Below the pieces are notes generated by a model. That model did not search any database, had not been told where the DNA came from, and saw nothing but the letters and a program-made list of their open reading frames with translations. A program made the translations under genes and the position numbers. A DNA stretch of 10,456 nucleotides from the NCBI GenBank assembly GCA_964593865.1, contig CAZQKE010000118.1, forward strand, positions 1 to 10,456. The letters run 5' to 3'. The stretch comes from CAZQKE01 sp964593865 (GTDB lineage Bacteria > Chloroflexota > Anaerolineae > JAAYZQ01). Shown piece by piece: positions 1 to 6,281 of this stretch (its first letter is position 1; the number at the start of each line of letters is the position of its first letter).

Positions 1-91
1 TATCCCGGTGCGGGGTGGGTGCACCCGCCGGATCCACGTAACCGGGACGATGTATACGCCCGCGCCGAGCCAACGGAGGATGATGATCGGA
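1..91. other. Spacer downstream of fabD, no gene assigned
   Basis: This short stretch follows the fabD stop codon at the window edge. On the minus strand it could be the beginning of the next gene of the operon, but I see no convincing start codon with a ribosome binding site. The one structure visible is the perfect 10-bp palindrome GGGTGCACCC at 17-26. The plus-strand reading frame that begins here runs antisense through fabD and is not credible. Confidence 0.4.
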
Positions 92-1027
92 TTATGCCTC
101 CAGCAATTGCACGCTCTCTACATTCCCCACGCTGACCGCCGTCACGCTGCGGTCAATGCGTTTGACCAGTTTGCTCAGTACGTCTTTGGGGCCGATCTCA
201 ACGAAGCGGGTGACACCCTGTTCAATCATGTATTGCACCGATGCGGTCCAGCGCACCGGCCAGGTGAGCTGGCCGGAGAGTTCGTCACGGATCTCGGCCA
301 CGCTGAGCAGTGGCTGGGCACTGATGTTGGCGACAACCGGTATCTCCGGCAGCCGGAAGGGGGTATCGTGAACGACGGCCCGGTACTCTTCCACCACGGA
401 GGCCATCAGGGGCGAATGAGCGGCGATGCTCACCGCCAAAGGGATGATCCGCCGCCCGCCTCGCTCTTTGAGCAAGGCGATGGCCCGCTCCAACGCTTCC
501 TTGTCGCCCGAAATGACTACCTGCCCCGGCGAGTTGTAGTTGGCAACGGTGACCTCCTTACCGGTCTGCTCGGTCGCTTCCTTGCAAGCCTGCTCCACCA
601 CGGCATCTTCCATTTTGAGGACGGCAGCCATGCCGCCGGGGCTGCGTTCCCCGGCCAGTTTCATCAGTCGCCCACGCTCTCGCACCAGGCGCAGGCCATC
701 TTCAAAGCTCATGGCCCCGGCAGCGGCCAGGGCGGTCAGTTCGCCCAGGCTGTGCCCGGCGACCAGGGCCGGGGTGGGCTTGCGGCCTTCTTCCTCCATC
801 GCCTGCAGCACGGCCAGAGCGGTGACAAAGAGGGCCGGCTGGGTGTTGATGGTGTCGTTCAGTTCCTCTGCCGGGCCTTCAAAGCAAAGGGTTGCCAGAT
901 CAAAGCCCAGGATGTCGTTGGCCCGGTCGTAAAGCTGCCGGACGGCAGGGTAGGCGGCGGCCAGATCACGGCCCATCCCCACTTCTTGCGAGCCTTGCCC
1001 CGGAAACAACCATGCGGTCTTGCCCAT
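92..1027 (-). CDS. fabD: Malonyl-CoA:ACP transacylase
   Basis: FabD moves the malonyl group from malonyl-CoA to acyl carrier protein, supplying the elongation unit of type II fatty acid synthesis in the cytoplasm. The 311-residue product has the usual family length and opens with the LFPGQGSQ motif (Q11). It has the nucleophile motif GHSLGE (Ser93), the malonyl-carboxylate-binding Arg118 in the RERGR stretch, the catalytic His204 in AAHSPLM, and Gln253 in SGQLTWPVRW. I chose the ATG at 1027 because AAGGAGGAG ends only two bases before it. A frame-open ATG 21 bases upstream would lie on the other side of that site and would add seven residues before the conserved N-terminus. It is the third gene after the promoter at 1906-1934, about 100 bp behind rpmF. 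The identification is secure; only the precise co-transcription is inferred. Confidence 0.96.
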   Translation of the reverse strand: MGKTAWLFPGQGSQEVGMGRDLAAAYPAVRQLYDRANDILGFDLATLCFEGPAEELNDTINTQPALFVTALAVLQAMEEEGRKPTPALVAGHSLGELTALAAAGAMSFEDGLRLVRERGRLMKLAGERSPGGMAAVLKMEDAVVEQACKEATEQTGKEVTVANYNSPGQVVISGDKEALERAIALLKERGGRRIIPLAVSIAAHSPLMASVVEEYRAVVHDTPFRLPEIPVVANISAQPLLSVAEIRDELSGQLTWPVRWTASVQYMIEQGVTRFVEIGPKDVLSKLVKRIDRSVTAVSVGNVESVQLLEA

Positions 1028-1129
1028 TTCTCCTCCTTCCATCGGCAAAAGAAGGGCCGTGTGCCTATCGGCCGGACACGACCCGTGGATCCTCTATGCT
1101 GGCGGTTGCTTGTGCTGACAGCCCATGGG

Positions 1130-1315
1130 CTACTCTTCTTCAACGGCAATGACTTCAATGCCCTTGTAATGGCCACACGATGGACAGACCCGGTGTGGCG
1201 GGCGCAGTTCATGGCACTTGGGGCAAGGGACTAGGTTCTGCGCTTTGAGGGCATGATGGCTGCGTCGTTTGCCTTTGCGGCTCTTGCCCAATTTCCGTTT
1301 CGGTAGTGCTCCCAC
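1130..1315 (-). CDS. rpmF: 50S ribosomal protein L32
   Basis: L32 is a small basic protein of the large ribosomal subunit. The 61-residue product begins MGALPKRKLGKSRKGKRRSH, the lysine/arginine-rich N-terminus typical of the family. It then carries two CxxC pairs (Cys31/Cys34 and Cys44/Cys47), so it is the zinc-ribbon form of L32. The start is GTG at 1315. Its GAGAGGAG binding site is formed by the last codons of the DUF177 gene, whose stop is only 6 bases upstream, so the two are very likely translationally coupled. The DUF177-rpmF order is conserved across many bacteria and often leads into fatty acid or phospholipid synthesis genes, as here with fabD. The perfect palindrome GCCCATGGGC (1121-1130) touches the stop codon but has no T-run. 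Confidence 0.96.
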   Translation of the reverse strand: MGALPKRKLGKSRKGKRRSHHALKAQNLVPCPKCHELRPPHRVCPSCGHYKGIEVIAVEEE

Positions 1316-1321
1316 GATTCG

Positions 1322-1867
1322 TTACTCCTCTCGTTCAGAATTTGTCTCGATTAGTGCTTGCAATGCCGCCCAACGGGGGTCAATGTCTTCATCATCGCAG
1401 GTACATTCGCCCAGGTTACGGTTGCCCCCGCAGCGAGGGCATAGCCCGGCGCAATCGGGCTTGCACAGCGTCTGCATCGGGATCGCCAGCAAGAGGTCTT
1501 GGCGGATGACTTCGTGCAGGTCAAGGATATGGTGTTCATCAATCTGCAACGCTTCATCCCAGTTTTCTTCCGGCATCTCGTCCAGGGATGCTTCGGCAAA
1601 GGGGACCGCCGGATAGAATTCCTCCTCCAGGGTGATTTCTATTTCGGTGTTGCACAGCTCCAGGCAACGACGGCATTGGGCCACCAACGTCGTTCGCAAT
1701 GTGCCTGTGACCAGGATGCCCTGCGTGGTGCGCATCAAGGTAACCGTGCCGGAGAGGGGGCGCAACGGCTCAATCTCCGGATCCAGGTCGCCGATCTCGG
1801 CCTCCAGGTCGTACACCCGCTGTGCCCCTGTCGGCCCCATGAGCAGTTGGGCAACGTTGTAGCGCAT
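1322..1867 (-). CDS. DUF177 (YceD-family) protein
   Basis: This is a YceD/DUF177 protein. The family is almost always encoded directly upstream of rpmF and has been linked to 23S rRNA processing or ribosome assembly; the exact role in this organism is inferred. The 181-residue product shows a central CRRCLE motif and, near the C-terminus, CKPDCAGLCPRCGGN followed by a CTC motif and DPRWAALQAL, which is the signature of the family and probably binds a metal. A longer frame starts with TTG at 1906, but that codon lies inside the -10 box of the promoter at 1906-1934 and would be upstream of the transcription start. The ATG at 1867, about 30 nt into the predicted transcript, is therefore the better start. 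No strong ribosome binding site precedes it. Confidence 0.92.
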   Translation of the reverse strand: MRYNVAQLLMGPTGAQRVYDLEAEIGDLDPEIEPLRPLSGTVTLMRTTQGILVTGTLRTTLVAQCRRCLELCNTEIEITLEEEFYPAVPFAEASLDEMPEENWDEALQIDEHHILDLHEVIRQDLLLAIPMQTLCKPDCAGLCPRCGGNRNLGECTCDDEDIDPRWAALQALIETNSEREE

Positions 1868-1893
1868 CTCTATTCTACCGAGACCCCCTACCG

Positions 1894-1917
1894 TTGGGCT
1901 GCCCAATTATAGGGCAG
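1894..1917. repeat. Two overlapping inverted repeats across the -10 box and start site
   Basis: The perfect dyad TTGGGC-T-GCCCAA occupies 1894-1906. A second one, CTGCCC-7 bp-GGGCAG, occupies 1899-1917 and brackets the TATAAT box. They are mutually exclusive as hairpins but would be well placed as an operator blocking RNA polymerase. A regulator of fatty acid or ribosome genes is possible; nothing in the window identifies it. Confidence 0.5.
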
Positions 1918-1934
1918 AGTCTTTTTGGTGTCAA
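1906..1934 (-). promoter_or_regulatory. Strong sigma-70 type promoter of the DUF177-rpmF-fabD operon
   Basis: Read on the minus strand, TTGACA (1934-1929) and TATAAT (1911-1906) match both consensus hexamers exactly and are separated by 17 bp. The transcription start is expected near 1899, giving a leader of about 30 nt before the DUF177 ATG at 1867. Such a promoter suits a gene set that includes a ribosomal protein. It lies 34 bp beyond the stop codon of the preceding coiled-coil gene, so it probably separates two operons. Confidence 0.85.
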
Positions 1935-1968
1935 AATGGCAGGGTCAATGCGCAGGGCGTGCCGCGCA

Positions 1969-2451
1969 TCACGTTTCCTCTTCCTCGGCAGGGGATAGGG
2001 CCGCGAGGCCGTTGCGCACCGTGGTCAACAGAGCCGCGATCTGTTGCTCCAAATCCTCAATCTGGTTGTCCAGGCTGAGGAGCACCTGGCGGGCGTATTC
2101 ATCGGCTTCGGCTTTGAGGATGGCTGCCTCCCGCTGCGCCCGTTCAATGATGGTCTGCTCGCGTTGGGCGGCAGCCCGCATGATTTCATGTTCGTCCACC
2201 AGCTTATTGGCATCCTCTTGGGCCAACCGGACAATGCGTTCGGCCTCCTCCTCCGCCTGGGCGATGATGCGGTCGCGCTCTTGTTGGATCCGCTCCGCCT
2301 GTTTGATCTCCTGGGGAATGGCCGTCCGCATTTGATCAATGACATCCAGGAAATCATCCTCGTTAATGACCACAAATGCGCTCAGGGGCATCCGCCAGCT
2401 TTCGTTGAGCAATCGTTCCAGCCGGTCGATCAGATGATAGATGCTGCTCAA
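1969..2451 (-). CDS. Coiled-coil protein, DivIVA/ATP-synthase-b-like, function unknown
   Basis: The 160-residue product has a short N-terminal segment (about residues 1-45) containing IDRLERLLNES and a NEDDFLDVIDQMR stretch. This is followed by a long, highly charged helix (about 50-150) rich in Glu, Ala, Arg and Gln with heptad-like spacing, typical of a coiled coil. There is no signal peptide or membrane segment. It resembles the coiled-coil parts of DivIVA or ATP synthase subunit b, but I would not assign either function. The start is TTG at 2451, since AAGGAGG lies 8 bases upstream and no ATG or GTG fits that site; the frame extending further upstream reads back into coaD and is not coding. 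It lies 106 bp behind coaD, probably as the last gene of the yhhN-coaD operon. A role in cell division or envelope scaffolding is speculation. Confidence 0.78.
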   Translation of the reverse strand: MSSIYHLIDRLERLLNESWRMPLSAFVVINEDDFLDVIDQMRTAIPQEIKQAERIQQERDRIIAQAEEEAERIVRLAQEDANKLVDEHEIMRAAAQREQTIIERAQREAAILKAEADEYARQVLLSLDNQIEDLEQQIAALLTTVRNGLAALSPAEEEET

Positions 2452-2557
2452 TGCTTGCTCCTCCTTTCTCAGATAGCAGGCCGTCCGCTCTGTGCCCTTC
2501 GTCTCTGATTTTGAACTGTCAAGACGACAAGCTTTTTCTTTACCCTCTTGCCCGGTT

Positions 2558-3076
2558 TCAATCTCGCAACGAAACAAGCCGGACGTTGGAATCGTTCCGG
2601 ATCTGGAACTTATCCCGCAGGGCCTGGGCCACATGGGGCGGAACCATTCCTTCTATACACCCGCCCAGCATGGCGATCTCTTTGACGATGCTGGAGCTGA
2701 GAAAAGCGTACTCCTGGTCGGTCATCAGACAGACGAATTCAATCCCCGGTGCCAGTTTTTTGTTGGTCAAGGCCATCTGGAATTCCAACTCAAAATCGGA
2801 GATCACCCGCAAACCCCGCACGATGGCTTGTGCTCCGATCTGCCGGGCAAAGTCTACGGTCAGCCGGTGATAGGTTGCGATCCGGATGTTGGGCACGTGG
2901 GCCAGGGCTGTTTCCAACATGGCCTTGCGCTCCTCGGTAGTGAAGAGCAGGTTTTTCATGGGCCGGGCGTAGATGGCCACGGTCAGATGCTCGAACAGGC
3001 GGGCTGCCCGTGTCGCGATGTCAATGTGGCCGTTGTGTACCGGATCAAATGTGCCTGGATAGATCGCAGATGACAT
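2558..3076 (-). CDS. coaD: Phosphopantetheine adenylyltransferase
   Basis: CoaD transfers AMP from ATP to 4'-phosphopantetheine to make dephospho-CoA, the penultimate step of coenzyme A synthesis. The 172-residue product is close to the usual family length. It shows the nucleotidyltransferase motif GTFDPVHNGH (residues 8-17, with the T/HxGH histidines His14 and His17), the IVRGLR loop (Arg87, Arg90), the ISDFELEFQMA segment, and the C-terminal YAFLSSSIVKE segment that replaces the more common ISST(L/F)VRE. The ATG at 3076 is preceded by AGGAGG at good spacing. It sits 29 bp after the YhhN-family gene, so co-transcription is likely. It makes CoA, and FabD in the neighbouring operon uses malonyl-CoA, so both left-hand operons touch acyl metabolism. 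Confidence 0.97.
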   Translation of the reverse strand: MSSAIYPGTFDPVHNGHIDIATRAARLFEHLTVAIYARPMKNLLFTTEERKAMLETALAHVPNIRIATYHRLTVDFARQIGAQAIVRGLRVISDFELEFQMALTNKKLAPGIEFVCLMTDQEYAFLSSSIVKEIAMLGGCIEGMVPPHVAQALRDKFQIRNDSNVRLVSLRD

Positions 3077-3105
3077 GATTCCTCCTGGCCGTTGGGATCT
3101 TCTGC

Positions 3106-3765
3106 TCAGGCAAAGTAAGATGGGCTGAGGGCGATGAGCAGCTGTCCGCCGTAGTAGAGGTAGAGGCTGAGGCGGCTCCAGCGGAAAGGCAGACGAAAGC
3201 GGTCTACGGCCAGCATGACATCGGAAAGCATAAAGAGAACGGCCCCCACGCTCAAGAGCCGAGCTTGCGTGGGGGTAAATGTGTTCCCGAACAAGGTGGA
3301 AAAGGCACGGTTTACCATCAGCAAGATGATGACGATGTAAAGGATCACGGGGCCTTGCATTGATCCCAAACCGGGCCGCAGGTAGAAAAAGAGTGCTGCG
3401 CCGATTGAGAAAAGAACGGCTCCAACGATCAGGTCTTGGAGGTAGAAGCCGTTGTAAACGGTCAGCACGACGGCGTAGGCGACGTGGGCCGATAAAAAGA
3501 GGACCAAGCCGGTGAGAAAAGCCCGCTCCGACTTGAACATCAAGGCTATGTCACCACCCAGAGAGAGGAGCAGCCCCAGCCCGATCCCCCAGGTGAACAT
3601 GGGACGCACACCCGGCGCCAAGAAGGACAGCATGGCAACCAGGATGACAAGCAGCGTAGAGATGGGTTTGAAAAAGTAAACCTGTTTCTGTTCTTGCCGT
3701 AGCTCGGCTCGGATGAGCAAGGTGACGGTGATGATTAGGAACGGAATTGGGATCAATTGGCTCAT
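3106..3765 (-). CDS. YhhN/TMEM86-family membrane protein (lysoplasmalogenase-like)
   Basis: The 219-residue product is almost entirely hydrophobic with roughly seven to eight membrane segments. It carries the family's conserved polar positions: FKPISTL near residues 32-38, GDIALMF (Asp72), a GLVLFLSAHVAY segment, and LFMLSDVMLAVDRF (Asp182, Asp188) followed by proline. The animal member TMEM86B is a lysoplasmalogenase that cleaves the vinyl-ether bond of lysoplasmalogens; for bacterial YhhN the substrate is generally not proven, so the activity here is inferred. I chose the ATG at 3765, with AAGGAG six bases upstream. The longer TTG-started frame begins at 3795, just downstream of the -10 box and close to the expected transcription start, which makes it implausible. 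It heads an operon with coaD. Confidence 0.87.
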   Translation of the reverse strand: MSQLIPIPFLIITVTLLIRAELRQEQKQVYFFKPISTLLVILVAMLSFLAPGVRPMFTWGIGLGLLLSLGGDIALMFKSERAFLTGLVLFLSAHVAYAVVLTVYNGFYLQDLIVGAVLFSIGAALFFYLRPGLGSMQGPVILYIVIILLMVNRAFSTLFGNTFTPTQARLLSVGAVLFMLSDVMLAVDRFRLPFRWSRLSLYLYYGGQLLIALSPSYFA

Positions 3766-3797
3766 CGTCTGCTCCTTCGCTGCCAGATTGCCCAAGC

Positions 3798-3826
3798 ATT
3801 ATAGCACAGTCGGGTAGTTGAGGCAA
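3798..3826 (-). promoter_or_regulatory. Promoter of the yhhN-coaD operon
   Basis: On the minus strand TTGCCT (3826-3821) and TATAAT (3803-3798) are separated by 17 bp. The -10 box is perfect and the -35 box matches four of six positions. Transcription would start near 3791, leaving a leader of about 25 nt that contains the AAGGAG site of the YhhN-family gene. Confidence 0.7.
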
Positions 3827-3943
3827 ACGAAGGAAACAGGGGCTTTTTGAATTTTGAAAAAGAGGTGCACCTTCAAGTGCCCCGTTGAGTCTTGAGAATG
3901 AGCTTTCCGCCGCACCGACACCCGGCCTTGTCGCCTCCGATTT
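3827..3943. other. Divergent intergenic region between yhhN and larA
   Basis: No gene is supported here. The region is locally AT-rich and holds a short inverted repeat (CTTTTT-8 nt-AAAAAG, 3843-3862), next to the perfect palindrome AGGTGCACCT (3863-3872). The palindrome lies between the two divergent promoters and is a candidate regulator site; its GGTGCACC core recurs at 18-25. Confidence 0.4.
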
Positions 3944-3972
3944 TTGTCCCCCCTCTGGTCCTATGCTATACT
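3944..3972 (+). promoter_or_regulatory. Likely promoter of the larA operon
   Basis: TTGTCC (3944-3949) and TATACT (3967-3972) are separated by 17 bp, with four and five of six consensus positions matched. This is the best promoter-like sequence I see upstream of larA. It implies a start near 3979 and an unusually long leader of about 195 nt. Confidence 0.55.
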
Positions 3973-3978
3973 GTGAAC

Positions 3979-4173
3979 GGTTGCACAAGATGACCGGGCC
4001 AACGGCGGCTTGGGCGATGCGGTCAATGACGCCCTGCCCAGCCGGGGCGTCGTGCGTTTACTCGGAAACGGTCGGTGAGGTGGGATGGACGAACGGAACG
4101 GCCAAGGGACAAAAGATGACGCCGGAAGCGGCGCGACAAGCGCAGGAAGTGAAAAGGTAGGGAGAGAATCACC
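3979..4173 (+). other. Long 5' leader of larA with a stem-loop
   Basis: If transcription starts near 3979, about 195 nt precede larA. They contain the hairpin GACGCCC-10 nt-GGGCGTC (4028-4051, perfect 7-bp stem, extendable by one wobble and one A-T pair). There is also an open frame of 56 codons from the ATG at 3990 to a TAG at 4158-4160, ending just before the larA binding site GGAGAG (4161-4166). The peptide has no recognisable feature, so I do not call it a gene. A leader peptide, a metal-responsive RNA or simple untranslated DNA are all possible. Confidence 0.35.
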
Positions 4174-5466
4174 ATGTATACCGTCCCTTTTGACAAAGGC
4201 GAACTGACTTTTGACCTGCCCCCCGGCTGGCGGGGCAGCGTCGTCGAATCCAAGAGCGTGCCGCCCATCGAAGACGTTCCGGCGGCGGTGGCCGAAGCCC
4301 TGGCCCGACCGGTCAACTCGCCGCCGCCGGGCCAACTGGCCCGCCCCGGCGACAAAGTGTGCATCGTTTTCACCGACATCACCCGCGCCAGCCCCGACTA
4401 TTTGCTGGTTCCGCCCATCCTGGCCGAACTGGAAGCGGCAGGCGTCCGCGACGAGGACATCACCCTCCTGTGCGGGATCGGGATGCACCGGCCCAGCACG
4501 CCGGAGGAAAAGGTGGCCAAGCTGGGTCGGGCCGTGGTGGAGCGCTACCGGGTGATTGACAACGAACCGCAGAACCCGGCAGCGTTGGTAGACCTGGGCA
4601 CGACCGAGAGCGGCATCCCCCTTTCCGTCCACAAGGCGGCCTACGAAGCCGACCTGCTCATCGCCACCGGCGTCGTCGAGCCGCACCAGTACGCCGGCTA
4701 TTCCGGCGGGCGCAAGACGCTGGCCGTGGGCGCGGCGGGGGAAAAGATGATCGCCTACACCCACGGCCCGCAGATGGTGGACCATCCCGGCACGCGGCTG
4801 GGCCGCATAGGAGGCAACCCCTTCCACGAGGCGATCAGCGAGGCGGCGCGGCGGGCGGGCCTGCGTTTCATCGTCAACGTCGTCCAAGACGATCAGAAGC
4901 GGGTGGTGTACGTCCGCGCGGGGGAGCCGGAGGCGACCTTCCGCGACCTGGTGGCCTTTGCCAAAAGGCTCTACGAGGTCCCCGTGCCCCGACAATACGA
5001 TGTAGCCATCGCCGGGGTCGGGTTTCCCAAAGACGCCAATCTCTACCAGGCCAGCCGGGCGGCCAGCTACCTCTTTTTTGCCCCCACACCGGTAGTCAAG
5101 CCGGGGGGCTTTTTCATCGTCCCGGCACCCTGCGGCGAGGGCGCGGGCGAGGGGGTAGGTGAGCAGCGGTTCCTCAAAGCCATGCAGGACGCGCCCGACG
5201 TACACTTTATCCTGGAAGATGCCCGCAAGAACGGCTACCCGCCCGGCCAACAGCGGGCTTTTGTCATGGCCAAAGTGCTGGAGCAGAACGAGGTCATCAT
5301 CGTCGGGGCGCAGGACCCGGACCTGATCCGCTCGGCCAAGTTCCAGGCCGCGCCGACGATGAAAGATGCCTTTGCGATGGTGAGCGCGAAATTGGGCCGG
5401 GATGACCTGGATGTGCTGATCGTGCCTCACGCGCTGCTGACACTGCCCATCGTGCAGGAGGAGTGA
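4174..5466 (+). CDS. larA: LarA-family nickel-pincer 2-hydroxyacid racemase/epimerase
   Basis: LarA-type enzymes interconvert the enantiomers of 2-hydroxyacids (lactate in the founding member) by hydride transfer to a nickel-pincer nucleotide cofactor bound to lysine. The 430-residue product is near the founding member's length. Visible family motifs are TDITRASP (Asp68, Arg71), GMHRPST (His105), VVEPHQYAGYSGGRKT (His171 and the cofactor-binding Lys181), and DHPGTRLGRIGGNPFHEA (His204). Near LYQASRAA, Gln292 is kept but arginine (Arg295) stands where I recall a substrate-binding lysine in the lactate enzyme, so the substrate may not be lactate. The ATG is preceded by GGAGAG. Cofactor makers LarB, LarC and LarE are not in this window. 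The stop codon overlaps the next gene (TGATG), and GlcF and GlcD homologues follow, which supports a hydroxyacid-oxidation role. Confidence 0.88.
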   Translation: MYTVPFDKGELTFDLPPGWRGSVVESKSVPPIEDVPAAVAEALARPVNSPPPGQLARPGDKVCIVFTDITRASPDYLLVPPILAELEAAGVRDEDITLLCGIGMHRPSTPEEKVAKLGRAVVERYRVIDNEPQNPAALVDLGTTESGIPLSVHKAAYEADLLIATGVVEPHQYAGYSGGRKTLAVGAAGEKMIAYTHGPQMVDHPGTRLGRIGGNPFHEAISEAARRAGLRFIVNVVQDDQKRVVYVRAGEPEATFRDLVAFAKRLYEVPVPRQYDVAIAGVGFPKDANLYQASRAASYLFFAPTPVVKPGGFFIVPAPCGEGAGEGVGEQRFLKAMQDAPDVHFILEDARKNGYPPGQQRAFVMAKVLEQNEVIIVGAQDPDLIRSAKFQAAPTMKDAFAMVSAKLGRDDLDVLIVPHALLTLPIVQEE

Positions 5467-5720
5467 TGCCGACCATCCGCGAGATCGTGAGCGGCTATGA
5501 GGCTGTGAACGCTTGGGAGCGCCAGGAGCGACGCGCCCGACTGGCCCGGCTGACACTCGAAAGCAGCATCCGCCGGTACCTGGAGATGTGGGACCTGGCG
5601 CGGCGGATCGCCCCGGAAGCCGAAGCACTTTTTTGGGAACGGCGGTTGGCCCACTACCAAACCCTGCATCGCAAAAGAGAAAAGGCTATACAGGTGATGG
5701 GACGTGTCGGCCAAGACTGA
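5466..5720 (+). CDS. Small helical protein, partner of the downstream nucleotidyltransferase (module 1)
   Basis: The 84-residue product is charged and probably all-helical, with an Arg-rich core (AWERQERRARLARL, later IRRYLEMWDLARRIAPEAEA and FWERRLAHY). I do not recognise the family, and there is no zinc motif, signal peptide or membrane segment. The ATG at 5466 shares its first base with the larA stop codon (TGATG), with AGGAGGAG at 5456-5463; an in-frame GTG one codon earlier is the alternative. Its 3' end overlaps the next gene by 17 bases, so larA, this gene and the nucleotidyltransferase are tightly coupled. The arrangement of a small basic or helical protein overlapping a nucleotidyltransferase-fold gene recalls antitoxin-toxin or HEPN-MNT pairs, but no HEPN RxxxxxH motif is present, so that role is inferred. 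Confidence 0.72.
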   Translation: MPTIREIVSGYEAVNAWERQERRARLARLTLESSIRRYLEMWDLARRIAPEAEALFWERRLAHYQTLHRKREKAIQVMGRVGQD

Positions 5721-6270
5721 AGCACTGCGAAACCTAAAGTCCTTTTTCGAGGAGCACGGCATTGCCTACATGGTAATCGGCGGTCTGGCGAACGCGGTGT
5801 GGGGAGAGCCACGATTTACCTACGACGCCGACCTGAAGGTTGCCCTGCGTGGGTTGAGTATTGCCGAGTTCGCCAAGTTGGTCGGCGAACGTTTCGAGTT
5901 TCGCCGGGACGACGCGATTCGCTTTGCCCAGCAAACCTATGTGCTACTGATTCAAGTGGATGAAGTGCCGGCCGATCTGAGCATCGGGGTGCTTCCTTAC
6001 GAGATCCAGGCCATTGAGCGTGCTCGGGAAATAGACATAGAGGGCGTTCGCCTGCCGGTCTGTACGGCGGAGGACCTGATCATCCACAAAGCCATCTCGG
6101 AGCGGGAAAAAGACTGGCTGGACATTGAAGGTATTTTGCTCCGGCAGCGAGACAAATTGGATCAAAAGTATATCCTGGGTTGGCTGAAGCAGTTTGCCGA
6201 AGCGTTGGAACGCCCGGAGATATTGGTGCGCTACCGGGAGATACAAGCCGCAGAACCGGATCTTGAATAG
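5704..6270 (+). CDS. AbiEii/DUF6036-like nucleotidyltransferase-fold protein (module 1)
   Basis: The 188-residue product shows the core of a polymerase-beta-type nucleotidyltransferase. It has MVIGGLANAVWG (Gly26-Gly27) followed by TYDADLKVAL with the metal-binding pair Asp41/Asp43. A probable third acidic residue is Asp91 in VPADLSI, and TAEDLIIHK (Lys129) matches the lysine helix of AbiEii-like proteins. Such enzymes transfer a nucleotide to protein or RNA; the AbiEii/MenT branch includes toxins that modify tRNA. Which applies here is unknown. The start is GTG at 5704, overlapping the upstream small gene by 17 bases; no strong binding site is seen, as expected for translational coupling. 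The DNA looks less GC-rich than its neighbours (26 G/C of 60 at 6121-6180, against 41 of 60 at 4321-4380 in larA), which hints at acquisition. The glcF-like gene follows after 11 bases. Confidence 0.8.
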   Translation: MSAKTEALRNLKSFFEEHGIAYMVIGGLANAVWGEPRFTYDADLKVALRGLSIAEFAKLVGERFEFRRDDAIRFAQQTYVLLIQVDEVPADLSIGVLPYEIQAIERAREIDIEGVRLPVCTAEDLIIHKAISEREKDWLDIEGILLRQRDKLDQKYILGWLKQFAEALERPEILVRYREIQAAEPDLE

Positions 6271-6281
6271 AGGTTGAACCG

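Noticed and set aside
8..1234. A 408-codon plus-strand frame across fabD and rpmF
   Set aside because: It is antisense to two well-identified genes, has no family motif, and long antisense frames are expected in GC-rich DNA.
1948..1969. Hairpin ATGCGC/GCGCAT at the end of the coiled-coil gene as a terminator
   Set aside because: The stem is only 6 bp with a 10-nt loop and has no T-run, so termination cannot be claimed.
2452..2557. TTGACA-like box on the minus strand between coaD and the coiled-coil gene as an internal promoter
   Set aside because: No -10-like sequence lies at a suitable distance.
3885..4160. Possible 91-residue gene upstream of larA
   Set aside because: Its start is upstream of the likely promoter and the product has no recognisable feature; only the part from 3990 could be translated, and that is unproven.
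3961..5628. A 555-codon minus-strand frame opposite larA
   Set aside because: Composition is Arg/Gly/His-rich with no recognisable domain, and larA on the other strand is certain.
5466..6270. Module 1 as a classical HEPN-MNT pair
   Set aside because: The 84-residue partner lacks the RxxxxxH HEPN motif and is shorter than HEPN proteins.
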